NCBI GenBank assembly: GCA_012295275.1
Contig: CM022670.1
Coordinates: forward strand, 19,376,698-19,440,697
Reading direction: 5' to 3'
Source: Chrysomallon squamiferum
Lineage: Eukaryota > Mollusca > Gastropoda > Neomphalida > Peltospiridae
DNA length: 64,000 nt
Shown here piece by piece: positions 1 through 13,119 of this stretch. A model generated the notes under the pieces. It made no database searches and was not told the DNA's origin. It saw only the letters and a program-made list of their open reading frames with translations. Each line of letters opens with the position of its first letter. The stretch's first letter is position 1. A program made the position numbers and the translations under genes.

Positions 1-211
1 GAAATAAAAACTTCTGCTTACATTCAGAGGAGGATTGACACTGTAACTTGTGTATTTAGTCTTGTCTACTGAATTTGTTGTGTTATTATAATCATTTAAA
101 AACAAAAAACCTATTATAAAATTAGAACTGATATGTATGTAAAGGAGAGAAGGAGGGTATATATACATGTACATGTTAGGTTGAAAAATAATTTACAAAA
201 GATAAATACAC

Positions 212-3200
212 ACCTCTGTTTTGTACATATTCTCCAATTTTATCAGCAGCTGCAGGATCCAGCCCCTTTTCACCAATCATTTCTGCACGCACTTCATTCC
301 ACAGTGTCTAAGATGAAAATGAAACATGCTGACTACATGGTCTGAATATGTAAACTTTGTTTATAACAATTCTATAAAACAACTAACATTTTCTGCTTTC
401 TTGTTGCTTTTGTTTAATCAAACTTTTAACACATTTTTATGTCTTTTTAGTAGAAAATATATAAAACTATTTAATATAAATGGCTGGAAAAGAAAACACA
501 CTGTCTGACTCTATAAGCTACTTTGATCTTCAAACAGCAAAGGTCTTTTTAAAACCTATCCCTAGTGTGGTGTTATAATAATTAAATGTGGAATGTAGTC
601 ATATTGATAAAAACAAATTTAATGGTCCTGCAGTTTCTTGTGTATCACTGAATGCTTTAAACTGTGAACTAAAGTCTCATCTTACTGTCAGAAAGGGTCA
701 GTTGAAGCACAATTGCTTATAAAGTAACTTTAATGTTATTTTTTGTTGAATATGTAATATTGTTTTAGTTAATAAGGAAATGTCTTTAAATTCCTTTAGT
801 TTCGTAAGAGTTAACTGCAATAGGACAAATATATATGCTAATACATTACTGTGAACAATATAACAAATACTGTAACTAAAATACACCCAGTGTACATCCA
901 ATTAAAACTTTTCCTTCTCCTACCTTATCCAGTTTGTCAACAGAAGAACAAATTGTTCTGAACTTGTCATCAGGCACACCACATGCAGCAAACATTCCAT
1001 CTAATAACTGTCTGTGATTCACCTGAAATTAATAAAGTAAAACTGGAAACAAGAGACAAACAACTGTTGTTGCAGGTGAAATATGTAGTTAATTTATGAA
1101 AAAACTGCATCACATTTTAGCACACTTGTTATTGGCAGTTTCCCATCATCTCAGTATGATCTGGTTCAGAAATAATCTTGAAACATCGTAACTGCTGGTC
1201 TTTTGAATACATTTCTCCCAATGCCACCCAGAATATCATTGCAGGTAGGAAATACTGATGCCACTGCATCTTAAAGATAATATTGATTTATTTTTATGTT
1301 TGAATGCTTGAATTTAAAATGGTTCAGGAAAGCATTTATCTAATTTCATGCTGTAGGTAATGTATTTGAACTTCTTTTGCAAAACACACTGTGTAGATAT
1401 GGAAACAGCCATATTAGTACTTTTAAGTATTTACCTTTATGACAAATTCTCCAAGTTCCAGAGACTGCAAAATTTCCACAACTATTTTGATGCATTCTAC
1501 ATCAGGTAACATCACATCATATTGACCTGCAATATCAAAGTCCTGAAAAAAGAAAGAAAAAAACAACAAAAATATAACATAATTAGATATTAATTCAATT
1601 TCAGTTTTTATTAATATCTGACATTAAAGTAAATTTGGAAAATGTGCAAATAAGAAAAATATATATATTAAATTTCAATGAAACTTTATAGTTTATTGCA
1701 TTGACATGAAATATAAATTGTATACATGTCAGTTTTTTGAAATTTGAAAACTACATTTTAATGTGCAAATTTTATTTACAATATATTAAGTTTAACCATA
1801 TTAAATTAAATATTAATATTTTTTTTTATTTTTTTTATCTTTACATTTTCCCACTAATACGTATTAATGTATTAATTACTTTCCCAAAATATTAAAAGAG
1901 CAAGTGGGTTCAAATGGTAATTAAGTATATTTTTGTCACATTTTTCAAAAATGAGAAAAACAGAATATTCCTATTGTTCTCAAGAGCTCTAACAGATGCA
2001 ATATAATGACAACACAATACTGGTAAAAGCTCAAAGTTTAAGACAAGTAATAAAAATTAAACCTACACACTGGTAAAATTCTCTAAATCGTCCTCTAGTC
2101 ATTGCAGGGTTATCTCGCCTGTAGACTTTGGCTATATGATATCTTTTGATATTGGATATTTTGTTCATTGCTAAATAGCGGGCAAATGGTACCTGTATAC
2201 AATTAAGGAAACCTTTTCCAAAAAATTATACTTAGAAATAAAGTAATGAAGACTGACAATTCGTGATCTGTCATTTTAACAAAGATATACAGATTCTATC
2301 TGATAAAACAGGAAATATTGATTTACATATTAAATATTAAATCTGAATATAGTACATTCCATTTTATTTTATTTATATACAAATGCTGATTGATTAATTT
2401 ACAACCATCAGAAAATTTAGATGTGTAATCTGTAAGTCTTCATAAGAAAACCACTACTAAGTGTATTTGCAACAACAGAATTTTCATGTGAACCTTTCCA
2501 TGAACAGGAAACATACTATGAACTTTGGTAATCATGTCTCATACTAGCATTCTAACCCAAAGCTGAAAACCATATCAAAGCAAGTTTAGTAAGACATTTT
2601 ATTATCTTTAGATTTTAATGAACTGGGACATATTTATTGGACTGGCTAAAATATGTGTTCTGATAAATAGGGATTTCCCATAAAAAATATCTGATATAAT
2701 GCTCAGCTTTTTCTTTGAAAAAAAAAAAATATATATTATTGTTATTACTCCAGATTTTATGACAATAAAGAATAAAGAAGGATACAGTAAGATCATATCG
2801 GAGTGACAGAAGTTCTCCACCCTGATCTGCAAGGTCATATATTAGTTTGGAATCTTCACCATACTTCCCAGTGAGTGTATCCTGAAATTAAGCACAAACA
2901 AAATATTTGAAAATTATCTAACACCAAGTAATGTCAATTTAATGACTGAATATTTCAAATGTGGTATATGTCATTAAAAATTATTTATTATTTTTTCATT
3001 GGAGGTCAAGTAAAACCATCTAAGACTACATAAATACTAAATAGGACAACTGACCTTCTTGACCCACCACATCTCAGGCAACACTCAACAGATATTAACA
3101 AATGAATATGAAAACAAACCTTGAGTTCAAACACTGGTGTATCAATTGTTTCAGCACCATGGCGTTTGAAACATTGAGTAATTTTGTTGAAAACTCCTTC

Positions 3201-6200
3201 TCTAATTGCCATTTGTTGGGGTGTGAAGTCCCTTGTACCCTAAAACATAAAAATGTAAAAAATAATAAATATAATTTCATTTATTACATTTAAAAATAAA
3301 AGGAATGGTAGCAGAAACAAAATGCTTGGTTTTACAAACAAATAAATAACATAAGCTTGCCATTCTATCAAAAGGAATTGAAATTTATAAAGCTTCTGCT
3401 TATATAGAATGTAAACCTTCACTAATACTGACAGATAAATGGTCTTCCTTAATACATTTACTTCTAAACATTTTTATCTAATAGGTTAAATCCACCCATT
3501 CAGTTTTTCTTTACATCAGAATGTCTGGAAAACTGGATACTGTTAATCCTATTCATGAAATTTATGACACTTTTCATAAAAAAATTAAATTTGAAGGCAA
3601 TTGATAACTAATCAAAGATAATACTTTTATATATTTATTCTGCAGATTAAAGCTTTATTGCTTATGTAAATTAATGTAATAAAAACGAATAAATTTAACA
3701 TTGTTAAACACTCCCTGATTAAAGAAAAAGGTAGTATTATTTGGACTGGGAAATAAAAATTATAAATGTAAAATAATAATAATAATAATGATGACAGTGC
3801 TAAAAAATTCATTAACAACATACTGATTTGTGTTGAAGATCTGAAATCACAGGAATATGACAGTTGCAATAATATTGATGAAAAAAAGAATATAAAACAA
3901 TGGATTTACCTTAGGGGTTTTAAGCACAAACTTCTGTGTTCCTTCATCACTGATTTGAGCTTTTAATTGCAACAACTTGGCTATTTCTTCATCAATCTGT
4001 TGGTAAGAAATACATTTTTAATTACAGCTTTCTTGACAACTGGAATCGTAGGATATAACTGAAAGTGTTAAACAAGTTAATAAATCTACAAATTATTATT
4101 AACAAATATTAATAAATTTAGGAAGCATATTAGGATCTCCAAATGTACATTTTGATAATATTAACAAAGCTTTTGTAAATACAAATGTATTAAGTATAAT
4201 AATAATAATAAAATAATATTAATCATCTAATAATTAAAAAATACCCAAAACAAAAACAAAATTTGACAAACCAAACCAAAACCAGCATATTACTAGTTAT
4301 AATTCAGTGTATGGATTTATAATTTTTTTCTTTAATATATACCTTCTGTTTGGTCTTTTTGGAATCTGGATCATACAAATGTATGCTTTTGTGAATTCCA
4401 CCATCACACTCTTCCATTTTTTAGCAAGAAAACAATACTGACCATTTGTTTGTTTTTTAACTTCTTACACACATTATCTTTTTTTACTTCTGTACACACA
4501 TTATCTTTGTTCCAAATAGATAACATTTCTGAGAAATTTAACATATGTTTTAAAGTAATGGAAATATTTTATGTTTAAAAGGCATAAATTATTGCAGATA
4601 TGTTGTTTAAGATTCATTGTCTGAATTGACAATGGGATAATATTATTGTAAGTAAATGCACCATGCATGTAAATATTTGTTACTTGTTTATATTTGTTTT
4701 ATATAAAAGAATAGGTTGGGCTTTTTAAAGGATTGGTTATGGGAAAAGTAACATCTAACTTTGTTGTTGTCTAATTTATGTAGGAGTGATATCAATTTGA
4801 TTTGTATGCTATTAATAGGCATTCATATGTTTTAGTTACTCAGGAATATTCCTTACTGAAGAGCAAGGATTTAATTTGTGAGTATTTCACTGAGAATCAT
4901 AACAATTACTGATTATTACTGAGCAGTCTCTGGATGTGACTGACCACCTGAAATCCTGACTTAAAATTTGAGGTCTGGAATTTAATATTAAATTTTTGTC
5001 AATAAATTTTACAGTGCCCTAATAAACATTTTTATCTAAATTCTGTCTGGATCTTTGAAAAACAAAATGTTTATTTTTATTTTATATATTACAGACTATT
5101 AAGATTAGAGATATAACTTAATAATAATAATAATAATCCTGTTTTATATAGCTTTCACTGATAAAAAGGTATTGTTTTTTTTTCTCTTGCAAAATATTTT
5201 ATTTTGTATAACGAAAAATGAACATGGCTAAAAATATTACCGGAAATTTTGTAAAAATGCTCATAATAATAATAAAAATATATTAAAAGTGAGAAATAAC
5301 ATTAAGTCTCTTTTACTTTCTTCTTTCACAAAATTATTAACAACAAAAACAACATATTTATCACATTTTTCTCTCACCTGTTTGTTAGCCATATAGCGCA
5401 CCAGTAGTTTAGATTGTTGAAGCAAGGTCCGGTGGACATGACACAATGAAATTCCAGGAAACATGTTGACCACAGGATGACAGCAAATTCACATAGACAC
5501 ACACAGAGTTGAAGATGATAAGAAATATGGAAAGGAGAGAAGAAAGTCCTTATCAGCAAATCTGGTAAATAAACAAAGTTAAAACAAGAAAAGCGTACCT
5601 CCTGAAAAAGAATGATTGATTAGTAGGCTTGAAAAGAAACAGGCACAGAACACAAAGTTGTTGTCAAAGATACACTACTTTACTTATATTATAAGAATTA
5701 AAACTGAATTTCTTATTAAATCCATTTTTCTAATTATGTTAATTTTACAAAGCGATAAATCATTAAGAAAGAAATTAACTTCTAAATGTTTGGCTTTATC
5801 ATCCTTTCTGTTTAGACCAATCATAATTGTGTAAATACTATATTAACAGAAATATTGTAACATAATTATGAAAAACGTATATTCAAATTTAAAATGTTTT
5901 TGAGATCATTGCATTCCTATAAAGATATAAACTGTGCTATTTAAAGATGAGACAGGAAAAAGACCAAAAAAAAACAAAACAAATTAAATTAAAATAAAAT
6001 AAAGAAAAAAAAAAAGAAAGAAAGAAAAAAAGAATTAAAATACTTGTAAGAATAATTTTTTTTAGACTTACTTCATTATCGCCTATCTTAAAAATAACTT
6101 TGTTTTTTTATATTAAAAATTCACTAAAATAAAAGAAAAAAGAAATTAAACAATTTGTAGGACTTAATCCATGGATTCAGAGATTTTAAAGATTTGTAAA

Positions 6201-7177
6201 CATTGTGAAAAGTGTGAAGTATTTTTGTGAACAAACAGTTTTGAAAGCAGATAAACTTTAAGTTAATGGGATTCTTCGTTAATACTTTATCAGAATTTGT
6301 ACTGATCATTTTTTGTCATGTTTTCTTTTCTGAAACTAGGACATTTAGAAATTTTGGCATTATTTAAGTTTGTGACATACTAGAAAATAAAATTTTAAAT
6401 ACACTCAATAAACAAACTAAAAAAAATCTGTGGATACCAAATAAGGTGAATATAACTGAATACTGTCTAAAATTAACATGACACATGCATATATCATTAT
6501 ATGACACTGTGACAGTCAGTGTGAGTACTGTTTCTGTTACTGTTTCTCAAATCACCGTATGATGTGTCAAACGTTAATGTATATTTTTAATCTTTCATTG
6601 CATTGCATCATTCTAAATCAAAATTCAGTCAATCATATTATTACTGGTATTATATCCACCGAACCCCCCTAAAAAATGTTTTTTGATTATTTTTTATAAA
6701 TTTAAAAAAACAAAATTTTTAATTATAAACTTTTTTTTACACACTAAATGTTAAGTGGTTATATACATTTTACAGAAAACAGAAGCAAACAATTCTTCAA
6801 CATTTCAAGCCATCAAAAGAATCCCTCTTTATATCAGTGATAACCAGGGGTGTGCGGGAGAAAATATTTCCTTAATACACCACCTGTATGATCAATCTTT
6901 AAATAACCTATAATTATGCTCTGCTTTCGAGCAATATTTCGATTTAAAACACCCGCATTTTAGATCAAATCTTTCCAAGACGGACAACGTGGGTGCACAT
7001 GTAACATGCAGATGGAAGCATGTTGACTACTAAAAAAGAAACAAAATTTAAAGATCATTTCGGGTATCGAGTACTGATACTAACCTTAATTTTATCAGCT
7101 TTTTCAGCCTTTAATTTTCTGACAATCTCGCCTTGAACTTTTATTTCCTCTTTAAGGTTTCGCTTTTCGACATCCAT
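212..7177 (-). CDS. HARS1: Histidyl-tRNA synthetase (5' part of gene, 3' exons beyond left edge)
   Basis: Class II aminoacyl-tRNA synthetase that charges tRNA-His with histidine. Exons read from the minus strand: 7177-7085 (exon 1a), 3996-3910, 3239-3120, 2881-2786, 2192-2067, 1542-1435, 1022-924 and 307 to 212 or 214. All have AG/GT borders, and all junctions are phase 0 except possibly the last. Exon 1a plus exon 2 form a WHEP helical hairpin (about residues 1-50). Then come the GTRDF start of the catalytic core (residue 61), the motif around [22 protein letters not shown], and class II motif 2 with [16 protein letters not shown] (about 165-180). The order and content match animal cytosolic HARS closely. 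About 275 residues are inside the window; motif 3 and the anticodon-binding domain should lie to the left. The last donor is ambiguous (GGT|GTGTAT or GAG|GTGTGT). Two further first exons exist (separate entries). Confidence 0.93.
4343..4417 (-). CDS. HARS1: HARS possible third first exon 1c
   Basis: An ATG at 4417-4415 with AAA at -3 to -1 and an in-frame TAA just before it starts a 25-residue frame ([20 protein letters not shown] then KTKQK). It ends AAG|GTATAT in phase 0, about 350 bp before exon 2. It could give a cytosolic isoform with a shortened WHEP region. The in-frame stop rules out an internal coding exon. I do not recognise the peptide; it could also be a chance ORF next to a weak donor. 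Confidence 0.4.
5378..5464 (-). CDS. HARS1: HARS alternative first exon 1b: predicted mitochondrial targeting peptide
   Basis: The ATG at 5464-5462 opens a 29-residue reading frame ([20 protein letters not shown] and nine more residues). It ends CAG|GTGAGA, a good donor in phase 0, so it can join exon 2 at 3996 without a frameshift. The peptide has Arg, Lys and His but no Asp or Glu, with alternating hydrophobic residues, as in mitochondrial presequences. Spliced this way, the enzyme would lose the first WHEP helix and gain a presequence, giving the mitochondrial enzyme from the same gene. In vertebrates this role is split between HARS1 and HARS2. That the exon is used is inferred from the sequence only. 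Confidence 0.7.
7085..7177 (-). CDS. HARS1: HARS exon 1a: cytosolic start with first WHEP helix
   Basis: The ATG is at 7177-7175 and the exon encodes 31 residues beginning [17 protein letters not shown]. It ends AAG|GTTAGT in phase 0. The charged, amphipathic pattern fits the first helix of a WHEP domain; the second helix ([14 protein letters not shown]) is in exon 2 at 3996-3910. This is the expected start of the cytosolic enzyme. The start lies about 1.3 kb from the divergent methyltransferase ORF, so the two may share a promoter region. Confidence 0.88.
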
Positions 7178-8505
7178 GATCTCTCTTCGTGGGAAGATTC
7201 TAAATTCGACATAGAATCATACTTGGCATTGGATTCAAAAATTAATTAAATGCACAACTCGGTTAATCATAAATACAATATATTATGATATAATTAAAAT
7301 ATTATTAATAATAAATCAACAACAATAAAAAAATTAAAAAAAAAAAAAAAAAGAAGAAGAAAAAAGATAAAAGCAATAAAAACAGATTTAAAAAATTAAA
7401 TGAATAACAAAACAAATGGAGATAATTTTTATTATGCTTACCTATCTCTTCGTACCGAAATAACACCCTTAATTTTACTTCTGATACCTAAGATGTTTTT
7501 CGAATTATTACGATGGATTTATTTATGAAATGCCTTTAGATAATAAACTTAAGAAGCAATTACTTTCCTCTTATTAGAGACGCTACACATGCGCAATTTC
7601 ACCTATGTTTATTAGCCGACACTCGTAATCGAAATTCTTATCTGAACTTGAAAAAAAAAAAAAAAAAAAAAAGGAAAAAGCATGAGTAATATATAGTAAT
7701 CATGAGAAGTTACATAATAAAGTGAAAACAGTGATAATCAAATGCTGGAAATGCTATTCATATTAAGTTATTTATTTATTACCTACTGACAAAATAAATA
7801 AATAAGTAAATAAATATATAAAATAAACCAAACCAAACCAAACTCATTGAAACATATAAATGTAATTTTGATTTGTTCAAAAGATGTACGTGCCACTTTC
7901 TTTTTGTCTTATCCCAGTGCAAATAATTTTCTATCTAATTTTGCCAACCATCGCTGTTTCTGGCCCTTCTAAGCGAAGGCAACGACGATTAAAAAAACAA
8001 CAAATAAACCTACGACAACCCCCCCACACAAAATAACAGATAAGAACCCCACACAACAAACATTAATCCCTGACAATAACTACCGATATGTTGTTCTTGA
8101 CAATTATTACTGAAAGGCATGTTTATTTATTCACTTATTTATTTATTTTAGCTGTTCAGATACATTTGTTATTTTGAACGGCAGTAACAAATCCGAATTC
8201 GCAATATTCTTATTTACATTTTTACATTATCGGAAACGTAAAAAGAAAGTGGGATTAATTTTATTTCCTGCAGTGTTTTCTTGCGTAGTAAATTTGTGGT
8301 ATTTACTTAACATGTCTCGTAGACGGAAATTTTAAAAAGTGTTTCGTTTCCCAGGATATACTTATCATTAATTCTTATCAATACAAGCTTGTAGTTGAGT
8401 TTATTATAATTTTTAAAATAATTTAAATATTATTTCAAATATAATGTGACATTGGAAACCAATAATAAAAACATCATTTATTTTATTAATAAAATTAAAA
8501 AGGGT
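7178..8505. promoter_or_regulatory. Divergent intergenic region between HARS and BUD23-like ORF
   Basis: About 1.3 kb between two head-to-head ATGs. It is AT-rich with two poly(A) runs (about 7336-7352 and 7650-7672). A CATGCGCA sequence at 7588-7595 resembles half of an NRF-1 site, a factor often found at promoters of housekeeping genes. The region presumably contains both promoters, but no TATA box or initiator can be assigned with confidence. Confidence 0.35.
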
Positions 8506-9333
8506 ATGGCAGTATCTACAAGACGACATATATTTTTATGCTTAAAGATATGTACTGATCTCAAAAAGAGACATCTTTCTAGTTTTAAACACAAACCAGC
8601 TATATACTACTTTCCAAACACCTCTCCCGCGATACATGACCACGATAAGGTGAAACACTTACTAAATGAGAGATCTCATCTGGTTGAATTAAAAAGCGTT
8701 ACGGAATTTGGTATACGGAATTTAAAGGGTAGGAAAGCCAGGCGCCCAGAGTTATCAGATCTGTTGGCTGGAAGACAATCAAAAGAAGCAGACAAATACT
8801 TCAAAGGAGGTCGTATGTACAAGATACAATCGGAATTGGCAGAGAACGCTTTGGATCTGTTACGTTTAGTATGTGATGTACATCCAGGATATATCTTAGA
8901 CTTAGGATGTGGCAATGGCATAAGTACAAAAGTTATTGCTGAAAGAGGTCATATTCCTGTCAGTATAGATATCAATCCTGCTATGCTTAAATGCATGGCT
9001 GAACAAAATGACACACCTGATGATGCAATACTAGGAAATGTCAGCATGGGTCTTCCTTTTCGTAGTGGAGTGTTTGACGCAGCTGTTAGCATCTCTTTCT
9101 TGCAGTGGCTAATTGTTGATGAAAGGAATGAGATTTTGAGGATATTTTTTAATTCCTTAAAATTTTGTTTAGCTGATAAAGGTTCAGCAGTGTTTCAGTT
9201 TTATCCGAGAACTCTGGCTGATGTAGAGAGAACAATTGAAACTGCATCATTGTTTTTCAGAGGGTTTATTATAGGTGATCATCCTCATGAAAATAGAGGA
9301 AAAAAACTGTTTATGATCCTTTTCTCTTTATGA
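8506..9333 (+). CDS. BUD23-like SAM-dependent methyltransferase, intronless, C-terminally short
   Basis: The ORF encodes 275 residues from the ATG at 8506; a longer frame to 8446 has only a GTG start. Residues 80 to 275 follow BUD23/WBSCR22 (18S rRNA guanine-N7 methyltransferase) throughout: RRPE near residue 80, EADKYFKGGRMYKIQ, SAM motif I ILDLGCGNG (130-138), the acidic SIDIN motif near 155, and the hallmark SISFLQWL (195-202), then an FQFYP strand and KKLFMILFS. Canonical BUD23 starts near RRPE and continues about 70 residues past LFSG into a basic tail with a nuclear signal; here a TGA follows LFSL directly. The first 80 residues are extra and begin MAVSTRRHIFLCLKICTDLK, basic and hydrophobic, possibly a mitochondrial presequence. 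AATAAA lies at 9344-9349. It may be an expressed retrocopy with a new role, or a decaying one; the frame is open throughout. Confidence 0.75.
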   Translation: MAVSTRRHIFLCLKICTDLKKRHLSSFKHKPAIYYFPNTSPAIHDHDKVKHLLNERSHLVELKSVTEFGIRNLKGRKARRPELSDLLAGRQSKEADKYFKGGRMYKIQSELAENALDLLRLVCDVHPGYILDLGCGNGISTKVIAERGHIPVSIDINPAMLKCMAEQNDTPDDAILGNVSMGLPFRSGVFDAAVSISFLQWLIVDERNEILRIFFNSLKFCLADKGSAVFQFYPRTLADVERTIETASLFFRGFIIGDHPHENRGKKLFMILFSL

Positions 9334-9849
9334 TGGAAAACTAAATAAAATTATTTTAAATAGCAAAGCTTCTGTTGTTAAAAATATAATAAAAATAATA
9401 ATTACAAAAATTTAAATTATTATTGTAAAATAATGCTATGATAAAATATTTTATTAATGTTATTATTTTCAAAAAACCAACAATAAAAAATCAACTCCCC
9501 ACAAAAAACCCAAACAAGCAAGCAACAAAACAAAACAAAAATCAAATTTTTCAGTTTAACATAATTGTTTTAGATATTTTGCCAGCATGTTGTTATTTTA
9601 AACTGATGCTTTCATTTTATTACTAAATATGTTTTTAAATGTTCTGAAATATATTTTACTAATATATACAAGAAAAAAGATCCTGTTACTGCAGTATTTA
9701 TACTAAATTATCCATGTGAATTAAATTAAATTACTTTTATAAATGGTATTTATTAACCAATTATCAGTTGCCTTCAGTCTGAAATGTAAGTAATTTTTTG
9801 TGAAGAAAGATGTGTTATTCTTATATATTGTTGAAACTGAAGGTTTTAA

Positions 9850-9903
<54 letters not shown>

Positions 9904-10474
9904 TAACCCCCACAAAATCTAACGGCTCCAAAAATAAAAAATGAATAAATAAAAATCTTCTAAATTCTTGATTTGTAACCATATGGGGATATGCTGCATT
10001 TTAGAGTAAACATACTTGTGGTATCACATTTTGTTATAAATCTTGTATACATAAGTGATCAATATTCAGTAATGTATACATAAACAAGTGAATAAATGTG
10101 ACAAGATGTCAGTTTTGTTTCATTTTTCTCACACATTCCATTATTAATATGTCATGTGTTAATAATAAAATAAATATTACTTATTTTTATTTTTATTTTA
10201 TTATTATTATTATTATTTAGTTATTAAAAAAAATATATATATATATATATATAAAAACCAGAAAAACAAAACAAAAATAAGTTTTTGCTTTCTTCTGAAA
10301 TCATTTCTTTTGTAATTATGTAAATGTAGTTAAATTTTTATTTATTTATTATTATTGTTTTTCACTTGCTTAAATGGAATAACATTTTCTTTTTCTAGAA
10401 GGTAAAAATACTTTGAAATCTGTCATTGCATTTCTTCTTTGTTAAACCATTTTTAATTTTTTTTTATTTTCTTC

Positions 10475-10505
<31 letters not shown>

Positions 10506-10901
10506 TTCTTTTAAGCTTTACTTAATAATTTTTATATTTCCCACAAGATTATGTATTTCCTTTCAGTTTATATAATACTTTCTAACCAGGTGGGGTGTGA
10601 TTATCTTAAAGGGGTCATGAAATATCTTTGTATTCCCTTCCTTCTTATTTATGCTGTAGATTAATTTTTTTTTTTTAAACATTTCACACTTCGTTTAATT
10701 AACCTGTTAGTTTGTCTTTTAGTTTTAGTTTTTAACTTAATTCTTTTTTTTTTTTTTTTTTTTTACAAACAAATAATGGGGTCGCTTTCATTTATATACA
10801 TACTGTTTTTGATTTTGGTGTAAAGTACTGTTAGAATATGAGAAAATTGACTGTATTAGTCACAAAAGGTATCATTTAGATTTTACTATAAACTTTGTTG
10901 T

Positions 10902-10961
10902 ATGTCAAATGGCTTTTTGCCAACTGCTTCCAAACAGCTATGTCGTTGGACGGCAGCAGAG
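10902..10961 (+). other. Exon-like 20-codon segment with consensus donor
   Basis: ATG at 10902 is followed by 20 codons (MSNGFLPTASKQLCRWTAAE) ending GAG|GTAAGT, a perfect donor in phase 0. The next in-frame plus-strand exon candidate is the transporter exon at 28060, which could be joined without a stop, but the gap would be 17 kb. No homology is recognised. It may be a first exon of an unseen gene or a chance match. Confidence 0.2.
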
Positions 10962-11236
10962 GTAAGTTTTGCTTTGTTTGATTGTTACAGATATATCAAA
11001 ACTGTGCACAGTTGAACAGGACATTAACATTAACATTCAGTGTACAGCCATTGATACATTTATTTTCTCTTCAAGGATAGATTGTTAATGATTTTAAAAT
11101 CTTGTTTACAACTGTTTTCACTTATTAATACTGCAATTAGGCTTAATTATATACATGCACACATGTAAACACATTAAAATAAATATTGACATATGCTGAC
11201 AGGTATTAATTCATGCACAAAAACAGTGTTGGATAC

Positions 11237-11283
<47 letters not shown>

Positions 11284-11984
11284 TATAAATACATTATTAC
11301 ATACATACATATATAAACACAAACATACATACACATATGCACACATGCACAAATGTACACAAACACATGCACACACACACACTCTAGTTTCCAAACAAAC
11401 AAATATAAAAATAAATTAACATACATATGCATACATATATCCATCAATTCATTCATTAATATGTATTTTGTATACATACATATATTCGTTGATCCATACA
11501 TAAATATACAACCATCCATCCATCCATCAGTTCATACAAATGTATACAAATAAAAATTCCTATATACGTAAATATATCTCATACACATATACATACTGCA
11601 CTCATTCACATATACATGAATTATGTGTGTATAGATACTGATTAATGATAGGTATTTGTAAATTATTATTTGATGAAAGGGAATATAACCTTTATGGCAT
11701 GAAAAATCAGACCTAGAAAGAAAGAAGAAAATAATGCATGTTTTTAATTTGTTTAGAAAAGGAATCTGTTGCTGCATTTTAAGTATGTACATAGTGAATG
11801 TGTATAATGTATATATATATATTAATTTTTTTTTTTTTGGTGACTGTTCTTAGCCAATATAAATTTTGTGGTGCAAATTATATGACAGGGATGGATCCAA
11901 AATGTGAGAAATAGGGGTAAACTACAGTGTGTGCATATGCTGGTATAAATATATGTATTACTGCATGCATTTCTTTGTGCATGT

Positions 11985-12016
<32 letters not shown>

Positions 12017-13087
12017 GTAAATATACAATTCATTCTGCCCTTCTTTCATATGACTACTGTCCGAAAAAGAAGAAAAGGAAAAAATATTTCTTTAAAAAAA
12101 AAAAATTAAATATTTAATATAAATATTCTTTACTTCCATATTTTAAATAAACTTTATATCCACATTTTAGATAAATTCACAGCATTAAAATGTCACTGTT
12201 ACTTATTTACATATGTAGATTCCAACAGGGCAGAGTTAATAACTCCAAAAATAAAATAAATATATATATATATGAATCTGTGTGTGTATATATATTTATG
12301 TATGTATGTATGTATGTATGAATGTATGTATGTATGTAATAAACTTCAGGAGACTCAGTCTAACATGGTTTTTTCAATAGGTCTATTTTTAATTGCTAGT
12401 ATGTCTAAGAATCTGGTTAATAAACGGTGGTTTAAACTTATTTATCAATGATAGAATTTACAAACAGGAATACAATTTATCTTTATATGTGTTTTGTATG
12501 TATGTATAATTCATATTCGTTTGTGTTTGTTCATAAGTATAAATAAATATATATATATACGTACGTATGAAATATGTATGTTTATATGTACTACTTAGGT
12601 ATGTGTTTTTTTACCTATCCATATATGCTATTAATTATAACTTGTTCTGACAAAATATGTATTTTTCGCATTAGTTAAACATTTTAAACCACTTTTTCTG
12701 CTAATGTGGTTGTTGTTCAGATATAATATTATCGGAAGTTTTTTCTTTTCACAATTTACACTCACAAGTAAACATCTATCAGACTCGGCCTAAAAGACCA
12801 CGTGATTTTTCCTTTGTTTGTTTTCAATGAGTTCCATTCCATGTTCTAGTTCGTAATGCGCGAAAATACTAGAGAAATATCTTGGAGTTATTGTAACTAT
12901 AGTCTCCTCTCGAAGAAAAAAGAAAAAAAAAAAAAAAAAAAAGAAAAGAAATAAGGTCACTGACATTTTATCCTGATCGGCTAACATGCATTAACATCGG
13001 GCAACTTGTATTATTTGGAAAATAAACCTGTATATTTTTTTCTCATTCTCTTTTTTCTTTATTTCTTTTCAATTTTTTTTTTTTTTT

Positions 13088-13119
<32 letters not shown>

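Noticed and set aside
5261-5377. Continuation of the exon 1b frame past the donor
   Set aside because: After GTGAGA the sequence turns AT-rich with no HARS similarity, and exon 2 follows in phase at 3996.
8446-8505. Longer start for the methyltransferase ORF
   Set aside because: The upstream start is GTG, not a normal eukaryotic start; the first ATG is at 8506.
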